Origin: Bacteroidales bacterium
GTDB taxonomy: Bacteria; Bacteroidota; Bacteroidia; Bacteroidales; UBA932
Length of the DNA stretch: 55,068 bases
Reading direction: 5' to 3'
Assembly (NCBI GenBank): GCA_016288775.1
Contig: JAEELG010000081.1
Location: 1-55,068 of the forward strand
How positions within the stretch are numbered: position 1 is the first letter of the stretch; every line of letters starts with the position of its first letter. Below the pieces are notes generated by a model that saw only the letters and a list, made by a program, of their open reading frames with translations, was not told the DNA's origin and searched no databases. The position numbers and the translations under genes were made by a program. Shown here one piece after another: positions 15,510-23,449 of the stretch.

Positions 15510-16850
15510 CTACCTCTTGTTCATGGCAATACGTGCCTGGAGCTCCCAGGTGCGTATGCGATCTTTGTACAGGTTGTTGCGGTTGGTGGCCTCAACGTCG
15601 AGTGCGGCGTCGGAGTTGCCTCCCCAGCGGCGGCAGTTATACATCACGTCGTAGATGCGTCCAATTCGGTATTCACGGCTCACGCGGAGGGCGACTGCAT
15701 AATCCTCGCCGTACTTGGTGGTCGGGAAGTTGAGCTCGCGCAGAAGCGGGGTCCAGAATCCGCGGGGAGCGCCGAGTCCGTTGATGCGGAGGGCGTTGTT
15801 CCTGCCGTTGTCGGGGGTCCACTCGCGATGGTCGATGACTCCCGGAGGGAGCTCCCTCATCTCGAAATCGGTGATCCTGTAGGTGCCCACAACCATGGCG
15901 CAGCCCTGCTCGCGGAAGGCGTCCACGAACTTCTGAACGGTATTCTCATCGGAATAGACGTCGTCGGAATCGAGCTGCAGGGCAAAGCGGCCGCACTTGG
16001 GATGATGCAGGGCGGCATTCCAGTTTCCGCCGATGGCGTGGTAGGTCTTGTCCTGGGCGATGTAGATCAGCTTGGGGTCGCCGACGAACGATTTGATCAC
16101 GTCCACGGTGCCGTCGTCGCTGTTGTCGTCCACCACTATCACGTTGTAGGGGAAATCGGTCTTCTGCGAGAGTGCGGAACGGATCGCATCGCCAACGGTG
16201 CGCACGCGGTTTTTGCAGGGAATCACAACGGAGGCCTCCACGGGGAACTCGCCCTCATGGATATTTACCTCCTTGAATTCCGGCTTCAGATAGCCGCCGA
16301 TACGCTTGAGGTATGCGGTGCAGACCTTCTCCATCTCTACCTGCACGGCCCTGTTGCGGGGATCCACGTAGTCGAAGAGCTTCTCGCCGGAGGCGCGGGT
16401 ATCGGTCTCGATCTCGTAATAGAGCAGTTCGTTGGCATGCACCAGCGGGCCCATCTCGGACACCCTCAGGCGCAGGTCGTACATCGCCGCGAACTCATAT
16501 TCCTCGTCCATCGCAGCCACCGCCTTCTTGAGCAGGTCGGTGCGGTAGACCTGGACACCGCCGAAGTCGAAGTCGTCGCGCAGCGAACCCTCCTGGTAAT
16601 CGATCACCGGAGCGGGCTTGTCGCCGTTGAAATGGTCGGCGTAAATCATGGCTGCACCGCTGTCGGCGGCAATCTGGAGCAGACGCTCCTGTCCGAAGTG
16701 AACCCAGTCGAGGCGGGTTTCACGGGTGTAGAGCAGGGTGTACTCGGAATCGGCTTCCGCAGCAATCTCCCTGAGCTTTCTGGTAGATGTCCTCATGGGG
16801 ACATCGAAACGTTTGATCTTCATTTTATCTTGATTGAATTGTATAATCAT
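15510..16850 (-). CDS. Glycosyltransferase family 2 protein
   Basis: A 446-aa protein. The GT-A domain covers about residues 205-330: ASVVIPCKNRVRTVGDAIRS is the nucleotide-sugar N-terminal motif, VIVVDDNSDDGT is the usual Asp-rich strand, and LQLDSDDVY contains the metal-binding DxD. Residues about 1-200 form a separate region of uncertain fold with its own YTLLYTRE and YADHFNGD segments, possibly a degenerate second GT-A unit. No signal peptide or membrane segment is seen. The first ATG overlaps the cstA stop by 4 nt (ATGA); a second Met 9 codons later (16823) is an alternative start. Acceptor and sugar are unknown. Confidence 0.75.
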   Translation of the reverse strand: MIIQFNQDKMKIKRFDVPMRTSTRKLREIAAEADSEYTLLYTRETRLDWVHFGQERLLQIAADSGAAMIYADHFNGDKPAPVIDYQEGSLRDDFDFGGVQVYRTDLLKKAVAAMDEEYEFAAMYDLRLRVSEMGPLVHANELLYYEIETDTRASGEKLFDYVDPRNRAVQVEMEKVCTAYLKRIGGYLKPEFKEVNIHEGEFPVEASVVIPCKNRVRTVGDAIRSALSQKTDFPYNVIVVDDNSDDGTVDVIKSFVGDPKLIYIAQDKTYHAIGGNWNAALHHPKCGRFALQLDSDDVYSDENTVQKFVDAFREQGCAMVVGTYRITDFEMRELPPGVIDHREWTPDNGRNNALRINGLGAPRGFWTPLLRELNFPTTKYGEDYAVALRVSREYRIGRIYDVMYNCRRWGGNSDAALDVEATNRNNLYKDRIRTWELQARIAMNKR

Positions 16851-18310
16851 TTACGGCAGAGGCGCTTCTGCTTTGCCACCCAGATGCTGAGCAGCAACGC
16901 TCCGAGCACGGCCCAGCCGGCGCCGAACCATACCGTCAGCGATGCGGGCAGGCCAAGGCAGGTCTTGTCGATGCAGAAGAAGGTAAGGCACACGGAGAAC
17001 ATGAACACCCCGGGAATGGCGGAAATCAGGAACGCCCAGCCGGCGGGATTGCGGCGCACCAGGTACACAGTAATCGTCAGGAAGAAGAACACCGACAGCG
17101 TCTGGTTGGACAGTCCGAAGTAGCGCCAGATGGTGTTGAAACCGTCTGCATGCTGGATGTTGAACCAAAGCAGCAGACCCACGGCGGCAAAGATAGGCAG
17201 GCTGATGAGCAGGCGGTTGACTATCTTGTCCTGACGCACGTGGAGGAACTCGGCGATGTTGAGACGGGCGCCGCGCAGAGCGGTGTCACCCGAGGTGATA
17301 GGAGCCGCGACCACGCCCAGGACGGCGAGCACGCTGCCCACCACACCGAGCCAGTTCTTGCAGATGGCGGTGACCACCTGAGGCGCCGAAGCGCTCTGCA
17401 GGCCGCATTCCTGCATGCCGCCGTCGAAGAAGAAATAAGAGCTCACCGCAGCCCAAACCAGCGCCACGATACCCTCGGTAATCATGGATCCGTAGAATAT
17501 CGGGCGCCCCATCTTCTCGTTCTTGAGGCACCTCGCCATCATAGGGCTCTGGGTGGCGTGGAAGCCGCTCACGGCCCCGCAGGCCACGGTAATGAACAGA
17601 CACGGGAATATGCTCTGCCCGCTGACGCCCACCGACGGAGCCCTGTTCTGCAGGCCCTGCCAGAACTCAGGCAGCGAAGGCCACTTGACGAAGAGGCATA
17701 TCATCATCGACACCGCCATGAACAGCAGTGCGAATGCGAACAGAGGATAGATGCGGCCGATGAGCTTGTCGATAGGAAGCAAAGTGGCGATGATATAGTA
17801 TCCCAGCACCACGAGAGCCCAGATAAGCACCCACTTGGCGGTGCCGTCGCCGGCCATGTCGCCCAGGATGAGGGCGGGGCTGTATACGAACACGGCGCCC
17901 ACCATGAGAAGCAGAAGAGTGGTGAACACCACGATCACGCCGCGGAGGCCCTTGATCTGGCTGCCGATGATTTCGGGATAAGTGGCGCCGTTCTGGCGCA
18001 TCGACAGCATGCCGGAGAAATAGTCGTGGACCGCACCTGCGAAGATGGATCCCAGAACGATCCACAGATAGCATGAAGGGCCGAACTTGGCGCCCATGAT
18101 GGCTCCGAAGATGGGGCCGGTGCCCGCAATGTTCAGGAACTGGATCATATATACCTTCCACGAAGGCATGGGGACGAAGTCCACGTCGTCGCGCATCCCC
18201 ACGGCAGGGGTTACCCTTGCCGGATCGGGGCCGAACACCTTCTCCACCACCTTTCCGTAGACAAAGTAGCCGAGAATCAGGGCTAAGATGCTGATAATGA
18301 ATGAGAACAT
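16847..18310 (-). CDS. cstA: CstA-family carbon starvation protein (peptide/pyruvate transporter)
   Basis: A 487-aa polytopic membrane protein. It starts MFSFIISILALILGYFVYGK and contains the CstA signature FLNIAGTGPIFGAIMGAKFG and GAVHDYFSGMLSMRQNG. About 12-13 hydrophobic segments are visible. It is shorter than the roughly 700-aa E. coli CstA, matching the compact form found in Bacteroidota. The family mediates uptake of peptides and/or pyruvate during carbon limitation. It lies 6 nt after galM and overlaps the glycosyltransferase start. Confidence 0.88.
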   Translation of the reverse strand: MFSFIISILALILGYFVYGKVVEKVFGPDPARVTPAVGMRDDVDFVPMPSWKVYMIQFLNIAGTGPIFGAIMGAKFGPSCYLWIVLGSIFAGAVHDYFSGMLSMRQNGATYPEIIGSQIKGLRGVIVVFTTLLLLMVGAVFVYSPALILGDMAGDGTAKWVLIWALVVLGYYIIATLLPIDKLIGRIYPLFAFALLFMAVSMMICLFVKWPSLPEFWQGLQNRAPSVGVSGQSIFPCLFITVACGAVSGFHATQSPMMARCLKNEKMGRPIFYGSMITEGIVALVWAAVSSYFFFDGGMQECGLQSASAPQVVTAICKNWLGVVGSVLAVLGVVAAPITSGDTALRGARLNIAEFLHVRQDKIVNRLLISLPIFAAVGLLLWFNIQHADGFNTIWRYFGLSNQTLSVFFFLTITVYLVRRNPAGWAFLISAIPGVFMFSVCLTFFCIDKTCLGLPASLTVWFGAGWAVLGALLLSIWVAKQKRLCRK

Positions 18311-18316
18311 ATGCTA

Positions 18317-19363
18317 TTACTTTTCTACTCCGAATGCAAAGACTATAGCCTCGCGGAACACTTTACCGGGCCTGAGCACCACTGGCGGATACTCGGGCTT
18401 ATTGGGGCTGTCGGGATAGTGCTGGCACTCGATGGCCACTCCGTAATAATCGTGATAGACCTTGCCGCGCTTGCCCTTGGGGCAGCCCTCCAGCCAGTTG
18501 CCGGTATAGACCTGCACTCCGGGCTGTGTGGTATAGACCTTCAGCACGCGTCCGCTGCGGGCGGCCTTCAGCTCCGCCGCCTCCTGCAGCTGGCCGGGCA
18601 TGTAGCCGTCGATCAGCCAGCAGGCGTCGTAGCCCTTGCCGATCTTCAGCGCCGGGAAGTCCTTGCGTATGTCGCGTCCCAGGCGCTTGGGATTGAGGAA
18701 ATCCATGGGCGTACCCGCCACCGGCTCCGACTCCCCGAGAGGAATGAGCGTAGCGTCGGTGGGCAGATACTCGGAGGCGTTGAGCCTGAGCCTGTGATTC
18801 AGCACCGAGCCCTTGCAGTCCAGATTCCAATAGGCGTGATTGGTGAGGTTCACCACCGTGGCGGCGTCGGACTTGGCAGTGAAGGTCAGGCGCAGCACGT
18901 TGTCGTCGTCCCACTCGTAATGGGCGACCACCACCATTCTGCCGGGATAGCCCATCTCGCCGTCGGCGGCCACGTACTTGAATTCCACGGCGCCGCGCTT
19001 CTTGCGGGACTCCCACACCTTGTTCTGGAAGCCCTCGGGGCCTCCGTGAAGATGGTTGGGGCCGTTGTTTACCGGCAGCTCGTAAGCCTTGCCGTCAAGG
19101 GTGAAGCGGCCGCGCGCGATGCGGTTGGCGTAGCGCCCGGGACACTTGCCGAAGCAGGGGCCGTCGTACATGTAATTCTCGGCCTTGCCGTAGCCCAGCA
19201 CCACGTCGCCGAGCCTGCCGTCCTTGTCGGGAACGTTCACGGCCACAATAGCGGCGCCAATGTTGGACAGCACCACCGACGCCCCGGAGGCGTTGGTAAT
19301 GGTGTAACGGTAGATAGCCCTGCCGTCCTGGGTCCTTGACCAAAGTTTTCGGGAAACTGACAT
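18317..19363 (-). CDS. galM: Aldose 1-epimerase (mutarotase)
   Basis: A 348-aa beta-sandwich enzyme that interconverts alpha and beta anomers of aldoses such as galactose and glucose. GRYANRIARGRFTLDG and NHLHGGPEGF contain the substrate-binding Asn/Arg and the first His. LTNHAYWNL carries the second His (general acid), and YGVAIECQHYPDSPN carries the catalytic base Glu. No signal peptide is seen, so it is probably cytoplasmic. It sits 19 nt after the FAD oxidoreductase gene and 6 nt before cstA. Confidence 0.9.
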   Translation of the reverse strand: MSVSRKLWSRTQDGRAIYRYTITNASGASVVLSNIGAAIVAVNVPDKDGRLGDVVLGYGKAENYMYDGPCFGKCPGRYANRIARGRFTLDGKAYELPVNNGPNHLHGGPEGFQNKVWESRKKRGAVEFKYVAADGEMGYPGRMVVVAHYEWDDDNVLRLTFTAKSDAATVVNLTNHAYWNLDCKGSVLNHRLRLNASEYLPTDATLIPLGESEPVAGTPMDFLNPKRLGRDIRKDFPALKIGKGYDACWLIDGYMPGQLQEAAELKAARSGRVLKVYTTQPGVQVYTGNWLEGCPKGKRGKVYHDYYGVAIECQHYPDSPNKPEYPPVVLRPGKVFREAIVFAFGVEK

Positions 19364-19382
19364 ATTCTTGGTAATTAGCGTG

Positions 19383-20786
19383 TTATACGAATGCGCCCAT
19401 GTCCCTTAAACGGGCCCTGAGGGCGGAATAATCTATATCCTGCACCGCCTTGCCCTGCTTCAGACTCATGGCGGCTGCGACTCCGGCGGCCTGCCCAAGG
19501 CCCATGCAGCTGGCCTGCACGCGAAGCGAAGCCAGCGCCTGGCGGTCGGCGGAAATGCAGCGGCCGGCGACTATCAGGTTGGGGTAACCGGGTGCGACCA
19601 GCGCCCTGTAAGGCACGTACGCAGCCTGCTTCAGCTTGACCAGAGTCTGCCCCGTTCCGGTGGCGGAATGCATGTCTATCTGGTGAGCTCCGCGGGAGAT
19701 GCTGTCTTCGTACTGAACGCCGGAGAGGTACTCCCCGGCCGTGACGGTATGCACGCCCACGATGCGGCGCGACTCACGAATACCCGGCTGCGGCGCCGTG
19801 GAGGACACATAACTGTCCCGGAACTCCTCGAAGTTCTCGCGCAGCAGGCGTGCGAACTTGAAGATATCCTCGCGCATGCCGAGCCCGGCTGCGGTAAAGC
19901 TGTCGTTGTTTGTGGCGTCTGCGGCAGCGCGGGTGATGTTCACCGCCACGCTCCCCCTGTGCATCACGCTGTTAAACCAGGGGCCGCCGAAATCGGGGAT
20001 ATCGGCCCCGGCCTCCTTCAGCTCCAGCAGTTTCTTGCGCACCGGGGCGCATTGGCTCGAGCCTTTCTTGCCGCTGTGGTACATGTAGCGCTGCATTAGG
20101 GCGCTGTCGGTATCGACTCCGGAGAGCACGAAGCAGTACGACAGCGGTTGCAGTTCCCCGCTCTCCTGCATGGGCACGCCGGCAAGCCAGGCAAGGTCGC
20201 CGTCGCCGGTGGCGTCGATGAAACGCTCAGCCTCCAGCACCTGGAGCCCTGTCTTGTTCTGAATGACAATGCTGCAAATGCTGCCGCCTTCGGTCTCGCA
20301 CCCTATGAGAGAAGAATTCATGAACAGACGTACTCCGGCCTCAAGCACCATTCTCTGGGTGCAGAGCTTATAGAGCTCTATGTCGAAGTCGACATTGCCC
20401 TTCGGCCACTGCACGCATGCTCCGCCGAGGGCCTCGAGACGTTGGATAAACTCCCACGGGATGCCCCCGATAACCCTTTCGCCATCGAATGCGAATTCGC
20501 TGATGGGAGCGACGTACCCGGTCGTAGCCATGCCGCCAAGGAAGGCATATCGCTCGACCAGGGCGACTTTCGCGCCCTCGCGCGCCGCGGCCACCGCTGC
20601 TACGAAGCCCGCAGGTCCGCCTCCGCAGATTATGACGTCGAACTTCCCAGCCTTGACCAGACGGCCGTCGAGAGCCTTGCCGGGCACTTCGGTGCGGGCG
20701 GCAAGGGCGGTTTCCGAACCAAGCGCCAGAGCGGTCAGTCCGGCAACGCCGCCTTTCAAGAACAGTCTCCTTGAAATCTTATCCAT
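19383..20786 (-). CDS. Tat-exported FAD-dependent oxidoreductase
   Basis: A 467-aa protein. The N-terminus MDKISRRLFLKGGVAGLTAL is a twin-arginine (SRRLFLK) signal with a hydrophobic core and an ALAA cleavage region. The mature part opens with FDVIICGGGPAGFVAAVAAA, the Rossmann GxGxxG for FAD, and later has a second FAD contact near FIDATGDGDLAWLAG and YPNLIVAGRCIS. This layout matches the FAD_oxidored (PF12831) family of exported dehydrogenases, often linked to sugar or polysaccharide use. The substrate is unknown; the galM/cstA neighbours hint at carbohydrate metabolism. A TAAATTTG box ends 7 nt before the start. Confidence 0.8.
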   Translation of the reverse strand: MDKISRRLFLKGGVAGLTALALGSETALAARTEVPGKALDGRLVKAGKFDVIICGGGPAGFVAAVAAAREGAKVALVERYAFLGGMATTGYVAPISEFAFDGERVIGGIPWEFIQRLEALGGACVQWPKGNVDFDIELYKLCTQRMVLEAGVRLFMNSSLIGCETEGGSICSIVIQNKTGLQVLEAERFIDATGDGDLAWLAGVPMQESGELQPLSYCFVLSGVDTDSALMQRYMYHSGKKGSSQCAPVRKKLLELKEAGADIPDFGGPWFNSVMHRGSVAVNITRAAADATNNDSFTAAGLGMREDIFKFARLLRENFEEFRDSYVSSTAPQPGIRESRRIVGVHTVTAGEYLSGVQYEDSISRGAHQIDMHSATGTGQTLVKLKQAAYVPYRALVAPGYPNLIVAGRCISADRQALASLRVQASCMGLGQAAGVAAAMSLKQGKAVQDIDYSALRARLRDMGAFV

Positions 20787-20793
20787 AAACGCA

Positions 20794-20801
20794 CAAATTT
20801 A
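20794..20801 (-). promoter_or_regulatory. -7 promoter box for the FAD oxidoreductase-galM-cstA operon
   Basis: The minus strand reads TAAATTTG, ending 7 nt before the ATG at 20786. Confidence 0.55.
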
Positions 20802-20846
20802 CTAAATAATTACCTCATATAAAAATGAAAAAACTTGCAAAGAAAG

Positions 20847-20877
20847 TTTGGATGATTGCATTTTTTCGCTACATTTG
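20847..20877 (+). promoter_or_regulatory. Promoter of the trp leader
   Basis: TTTG at 20847-20850 (-33) and TACATTTG at 20870-20877 (-7) are separated by 19 nt, a textbook Bacteroidota promoter. The predicted start is near 20882, a few bases before the leader-peptide ATG. Confidence 0.85.
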
Positions 20878-20884
20878 CAGAAGT

Positions 20885-20959
20885 ATGCAACAGAGCGGTA
20901 ACAAATTCTGGTGGCGTCTGAACGATATTTCCGGTCAGGCCCTCCGCTTGTATGCATAA
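20885..20959 (+). CDS. trpL: Trp leader peptide of a transcription attenuator
   Basis: A 24-codon ORF that reads MQQSGNKFWWRLNDISGQ followed by ALRLYA and TAA. The tandem Trp codons at 20909-20914 are the hallmark of an attenuator leader peptide. It lies between a strong two-box promoter and an intrinsic terminator, directly upstream of trpB. By analogy with enterobacterial trp leaders, a ribosome stalled at the WW codons when charged tRNA-Trp is scarce would cover the segment at 20916-20921, leaving 20929-20944 free to form the antiterminator. The ORF is about 3 nt from the predicted transcription start, so it may itself be translated without a leader. Confidence 0.8.
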   Translation: MQQSGNKFWWRLNDISGQALRLYA

Positions 20960-20999
20960 AAACATGTAAACATAGAATCAAGCAAGAGGCTGTCCGGAA
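20916..20999 (+). promoter_or_regulatory. Attenuator switch: pause stem and antiterminator of the trp leader
   Basis: Segment 1 (20916-20921) can pair with segment 2 (20935-20940; 6 pairs, one wobble), just 3' of the Trp codons. Segment 2 (20929-20944) can instead pair with segment 3, the 5' arm of the terminator (20986-20999): 20929-20934 pairs perfectly with 20994-20999, then 20936-20938 with 20990-20992 and 20940-20944 with 20986-20989 across single-base bulges. The two folds exclude each other, as in classical attenuation. Confidence 0.7.
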
Positions 21000-21013
21000 C
21001 CGGGCAGTCTCTT
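20984..21013 (+). terminator. Attenuator terminator upstream of trpB
   Basis: A 12-bp stem (20984-20995 with 21002-21013, two wobble pairs) with a GGAACC loop, followed by a T-rich TATTTTG. It lies 34 nt before the trpB ATG and no gene ends there, so it is a conditional terminator. Confidence 0.8.
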
Positions 21014-21047
21014 TATTTTGAATATCAACTAATTAAATATCAACAAT

Positions 21048-22412
21048 ATGAAACAGAAAAAATTCATCCTTCCGGACTCCGAGATTCCGACCCATTACTT
21101 CAACATCCAGGCAATCATGCCCAACAAGCCGATGCCGTTCCTGCATCCTGCGACCAAGCAGCCGCTGAAGCCCGAAGACCTGTACCCCATCTTCTGCAAG
21201 GCATGCGCCGACCAGGAGCTGAACCAGACCGACGAATGGATTCCCATCCCGGAGGAAGTGCGCCAGCAATACGCCGCCTACCGATGCACCCCCCTCGTGC
21301 GCGCCTATGAGCTCGAAGCGGCCCTGGGCACGCCCGCGCACATATATTTCAAGAACGAGAGCGTGAGCCCCGCCGGCTCCCACAAGCTGAACTCCGCCAT
21401 CGCCCAGGCCTACTACGCCAAGGAGCAGGGCATCACAAACCTCACCACTGAGACCGGCGCCGGCCAGTGGGGAGGCGCGCTCAGCTACGCCACCAAGAAG
21501 TTCGGCATCGAGTGTGCCGTGTACATGGTCAAGGTGAGCTATGAGCAGAAGCCCTTCCGCCGCAGCATCATGCAGGCCTTCGGCGCCGCCGTGACCCCTT
21601 CGCCTTCGATGTCCACCCGCGCCGGCAAGGACATCCTCACAATCAATCCCAACGACCGCGGCTCGCTCGGATGCGCCATCTCGGAGGCCATCGAACTGGC
21701 TGTCAGCACGCCGAACTGCAAATACGCGCTCGGATCGGTACTCAACCACGTGTGCCTGCATCAGACCGTCATCGGCCTCGAGGCCGAGAAGCAGATGGCG
21801 CTCGCCGGCGAGTACCCCGACATCGTGATCGCCTGCTTCGGCGGCGGCTCCAACTTCTGCGGAATTTCGCTCCCGTTCATGCGCCACAACATCCAGGACG
21901 GCAAGAAGACGCGCTTCATCGCCGCCGAGCCCTGTTCCTGCCCCAAGCTCACGAAGGGCAAGTTCGAGTACGACTTCGGCGACGAGGCGGGCATGACTCC
22001 CCTTCTGCCCATGTACACCCTCGGGCACACTTTCAAGCCCGCATCCATCCATGCAGGCGGCCTGCGCTACCATGGCGCCGGAGTCATCCTGTCACAGCTG
22101 ATGAAAGACGGTTACATGGAGGCGGTGGATATCGAGCAGCTGGATTCGTTCCGCGCCGGCGTACTCTTCGCCCGCACCGAGGGAATCATTCCCGCACCCG
22201 AGTCCTGCCACGCCATCGCGGCCACCATCAACGAGGCCCTCAAATGCAAGGAGACCGGCGAGGCAAAGACCATTCTCTTCAACCTCTCCGGCCACGGTTT
22301 CGTGGACATGAGTGCCTACGACAGCTATTTCTCCGGCGAGATGCAGAACTACCACCTGAGCGACGAAGAACTCCAGAAGTTCATCGCCAGCGCCGATAAA
22401 TTGAATATCTAG
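21048..22412 (+). CDS. trpB: Tryptophan synthase beta chain, TrpB2 type
   Basis: A 454-aa PLP enzyme that condenses indole with serine to tryptophan. The PLP lysine is in SPAGSHKLNSAIAQAYYA, the catalytic Glu region is TTETGAGQWGGALSYA, and the glycine-rich phosphate cup is CFGGGSNFCG. The long N-terminal extension (PTHYFNIQAIMP) and overall length fit the TrpB2 clade, which usually acts without a tight TrpA complex. No trpA or other trp gene is adjacent. Expression appears to be controlled by the leader-peptide attenuator upstream. Its stop overlaps that of the convergent aroG by 4 nt. No Shine-Dalgarno sequence is seen. Confidence 0.9.
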   Translation: MKQKKFILPDSEIPTHYFNIQAIMPNKPMPFLHPATKQPLKPEDLYPIFCKACADQELNQTDEWIPIPEEVRQQYAAYRCTPLVRAYELEAALGTPAHIYFKNESVSPAGSHKLNSAIAQAYYAKEQGITNLTTETGAGQWGGALSYATKKFGIECAVYMVKVSYEQKPFRRSIMQAFGAAVTPSPSMSTRAGKDILTINPNDRGSLGCAISEAIELAVSTPNCKYALGSVLNHVCLHQTVIGLEAEKQMALAGEYPDIVIACFGGGSNFCGISLPFMRHNIQDGKKTRFIAAEPCSCPKLTKGKFEYDFGDEAGMTPLLPMYTLGHTFKPASIHAGGLRYHGAGVILSQLMKDGYMEAVDIEQLDSFRAGVLFARTEGIIPAPESCHAIAATINEALKCKETGEAKTILFNLSGHGFVDMSAYDSYFSGEMQNYHLSDEELQKFIASADKLNI

Positions 22413-23449
22413 CGCAGTTCAGCCAACTCAAGGACAAGGCGCTCGGTCTTGTCCCAACCGAGGCAGGGGTCTGTGATGGAGCAGCCGTAGATGTGCTCGC
22501 CGGCTTTCTGGGAGCCATCTTCGATGTACGACTCTATCATCAGGCCCTTGACCAGTTTTGCAACGTCGGAGCTGTTGCGGGCGCTGTGAAGCACCTCCCT
22601 GGCTATTCGGCCCTGCTCCAGATACTTCTTGTCGGAGTTGGCGTGGTTGCAGTCGACGATAACCGCAGGATTGGCATACGTGCCGGCAGCGTACAGCTCC
22701 ACAAGCCTCATCAGGTCTTCGTAACGGTAGTTGGGATGACTGAGGCCGCGGCTGTCCACATAGCCGCGCAGGATAGCGTGTGCGTATGGATTTCCGGTGG
22801 TGGACACGTCCCAGTTGCGGTAGATGAAGGAATGCCCGTGCTGGGCAGCGTAGATCGAATTCATCATCACGGTCAGGTCGCCGCCGGTGGGATTCTTCAT
22901 GCCCGCGGGGATGCCCAGGCCGCTGGCCACCAGCCTGTGCTGCTGGTTCTCCACGCTCCTCGCCCCCACCGCCACATACGACAGCAGGTCCGACAGGAAC
23001 AGATGGTTTTCGGGATACAGCATCTCGTCGGCGCAGGAGAACCCCGTCTGCTCAAGCGCCTTCAGATGCATCTTCCGGGTCAGCTCCAGGCCCTTGAGGA
23101 GGTCAGGGCCGGCGATGGGGTCGGGCTGATGCAGCATGCCCTTGTAGCCGGCGCCGGTGGTGCGGGGCTTGTTTGCATAAATGCGCGGCACAATCACTAT
23201 CTTGTCGGCAACCTTGTCCTGCAGCGGACGCAGGCGCGACACGTAATCAAGCACGGCGTCCTCGCGGTCCGCGGAACAGGGACCGATTATCAGCAGCAGC
23301 TTGTCGGAGCTGCCGTCGAGTACGGCACGTATCTCTTTGTCGTTCCGCTCCTTGCGCGCAATGGCTTCGGGCGAAGCCTTGTACATCCGCTTGAGTTCGT
23401 CCGGGCTCAGCAGCTCGCGGTTGAATTGCATATTCATAGCTTCCGTCAT
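22409..23449 (-). CDS. aroG: 3-Deoxy-7-phosphoheptulonate (DAHP) synthase, type I
   Basis: A 346-aa enzyme joining phosphoenolpyruvate and erythrose-4-phosphate in the first step of the shikimate pathway. Landmarks are LLIIGPCSADREDAVLDY, the PEP-site RIYANKPRTTGAGYKG, VGARSVENQQHRLVASGL, NPTGGDLTVMMNSI, and VIVDCNHANSDKKY with the metal-binding His. The family is AroF/G/H-like, with residue spacing as in feedback-regulated forms, but which amino acid inhibits it cannot be told by eye. Unlike many Bacteroides DAHP synthases, no chorismate mutase domain is fused here; that domain is on AroB. The start overlaps the aroE-aroK stop by one base (TAATG). Confidence 0.92.
   Translation of the reverse strand: MTEAMNMQFNRELLSPDELKRMYKASPEAIARKERNDKEIRAVLDGSSDKLLLIIGPCSADREDAVLDYVSRLRPLQDKVADKIVIVPRIYANKPRTTGAGYKGMLHQPDPIAGPDLLKGLELTRKMHLKALEQTGFSCADEMLYPENHLFLSDLLSYVAVGARSVENQQHRLVASGLGIPAGMKNPTGGDLTVMMNSIYAAQHGHSFIYRNWDVSTTGNPYAHAILRGYVDSRGLSHPNYRYEDLMRLVELYAAGTYANPAVIVDCNHANSDKKYLEQGRIAREVLHSARNSSDVAKLVKGLMIESYIEDGSQKAGEHIYGCSITDPCLGWDKTERLVLELAELR

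Noticed and set aside
20984-21013. Simple terminator of an upstream gene
   Set aside because: No plus-strand gene other than the 24-codon leader ends there, and its 5' arm pairs with the leader, so a conditional attenuator explains it better.
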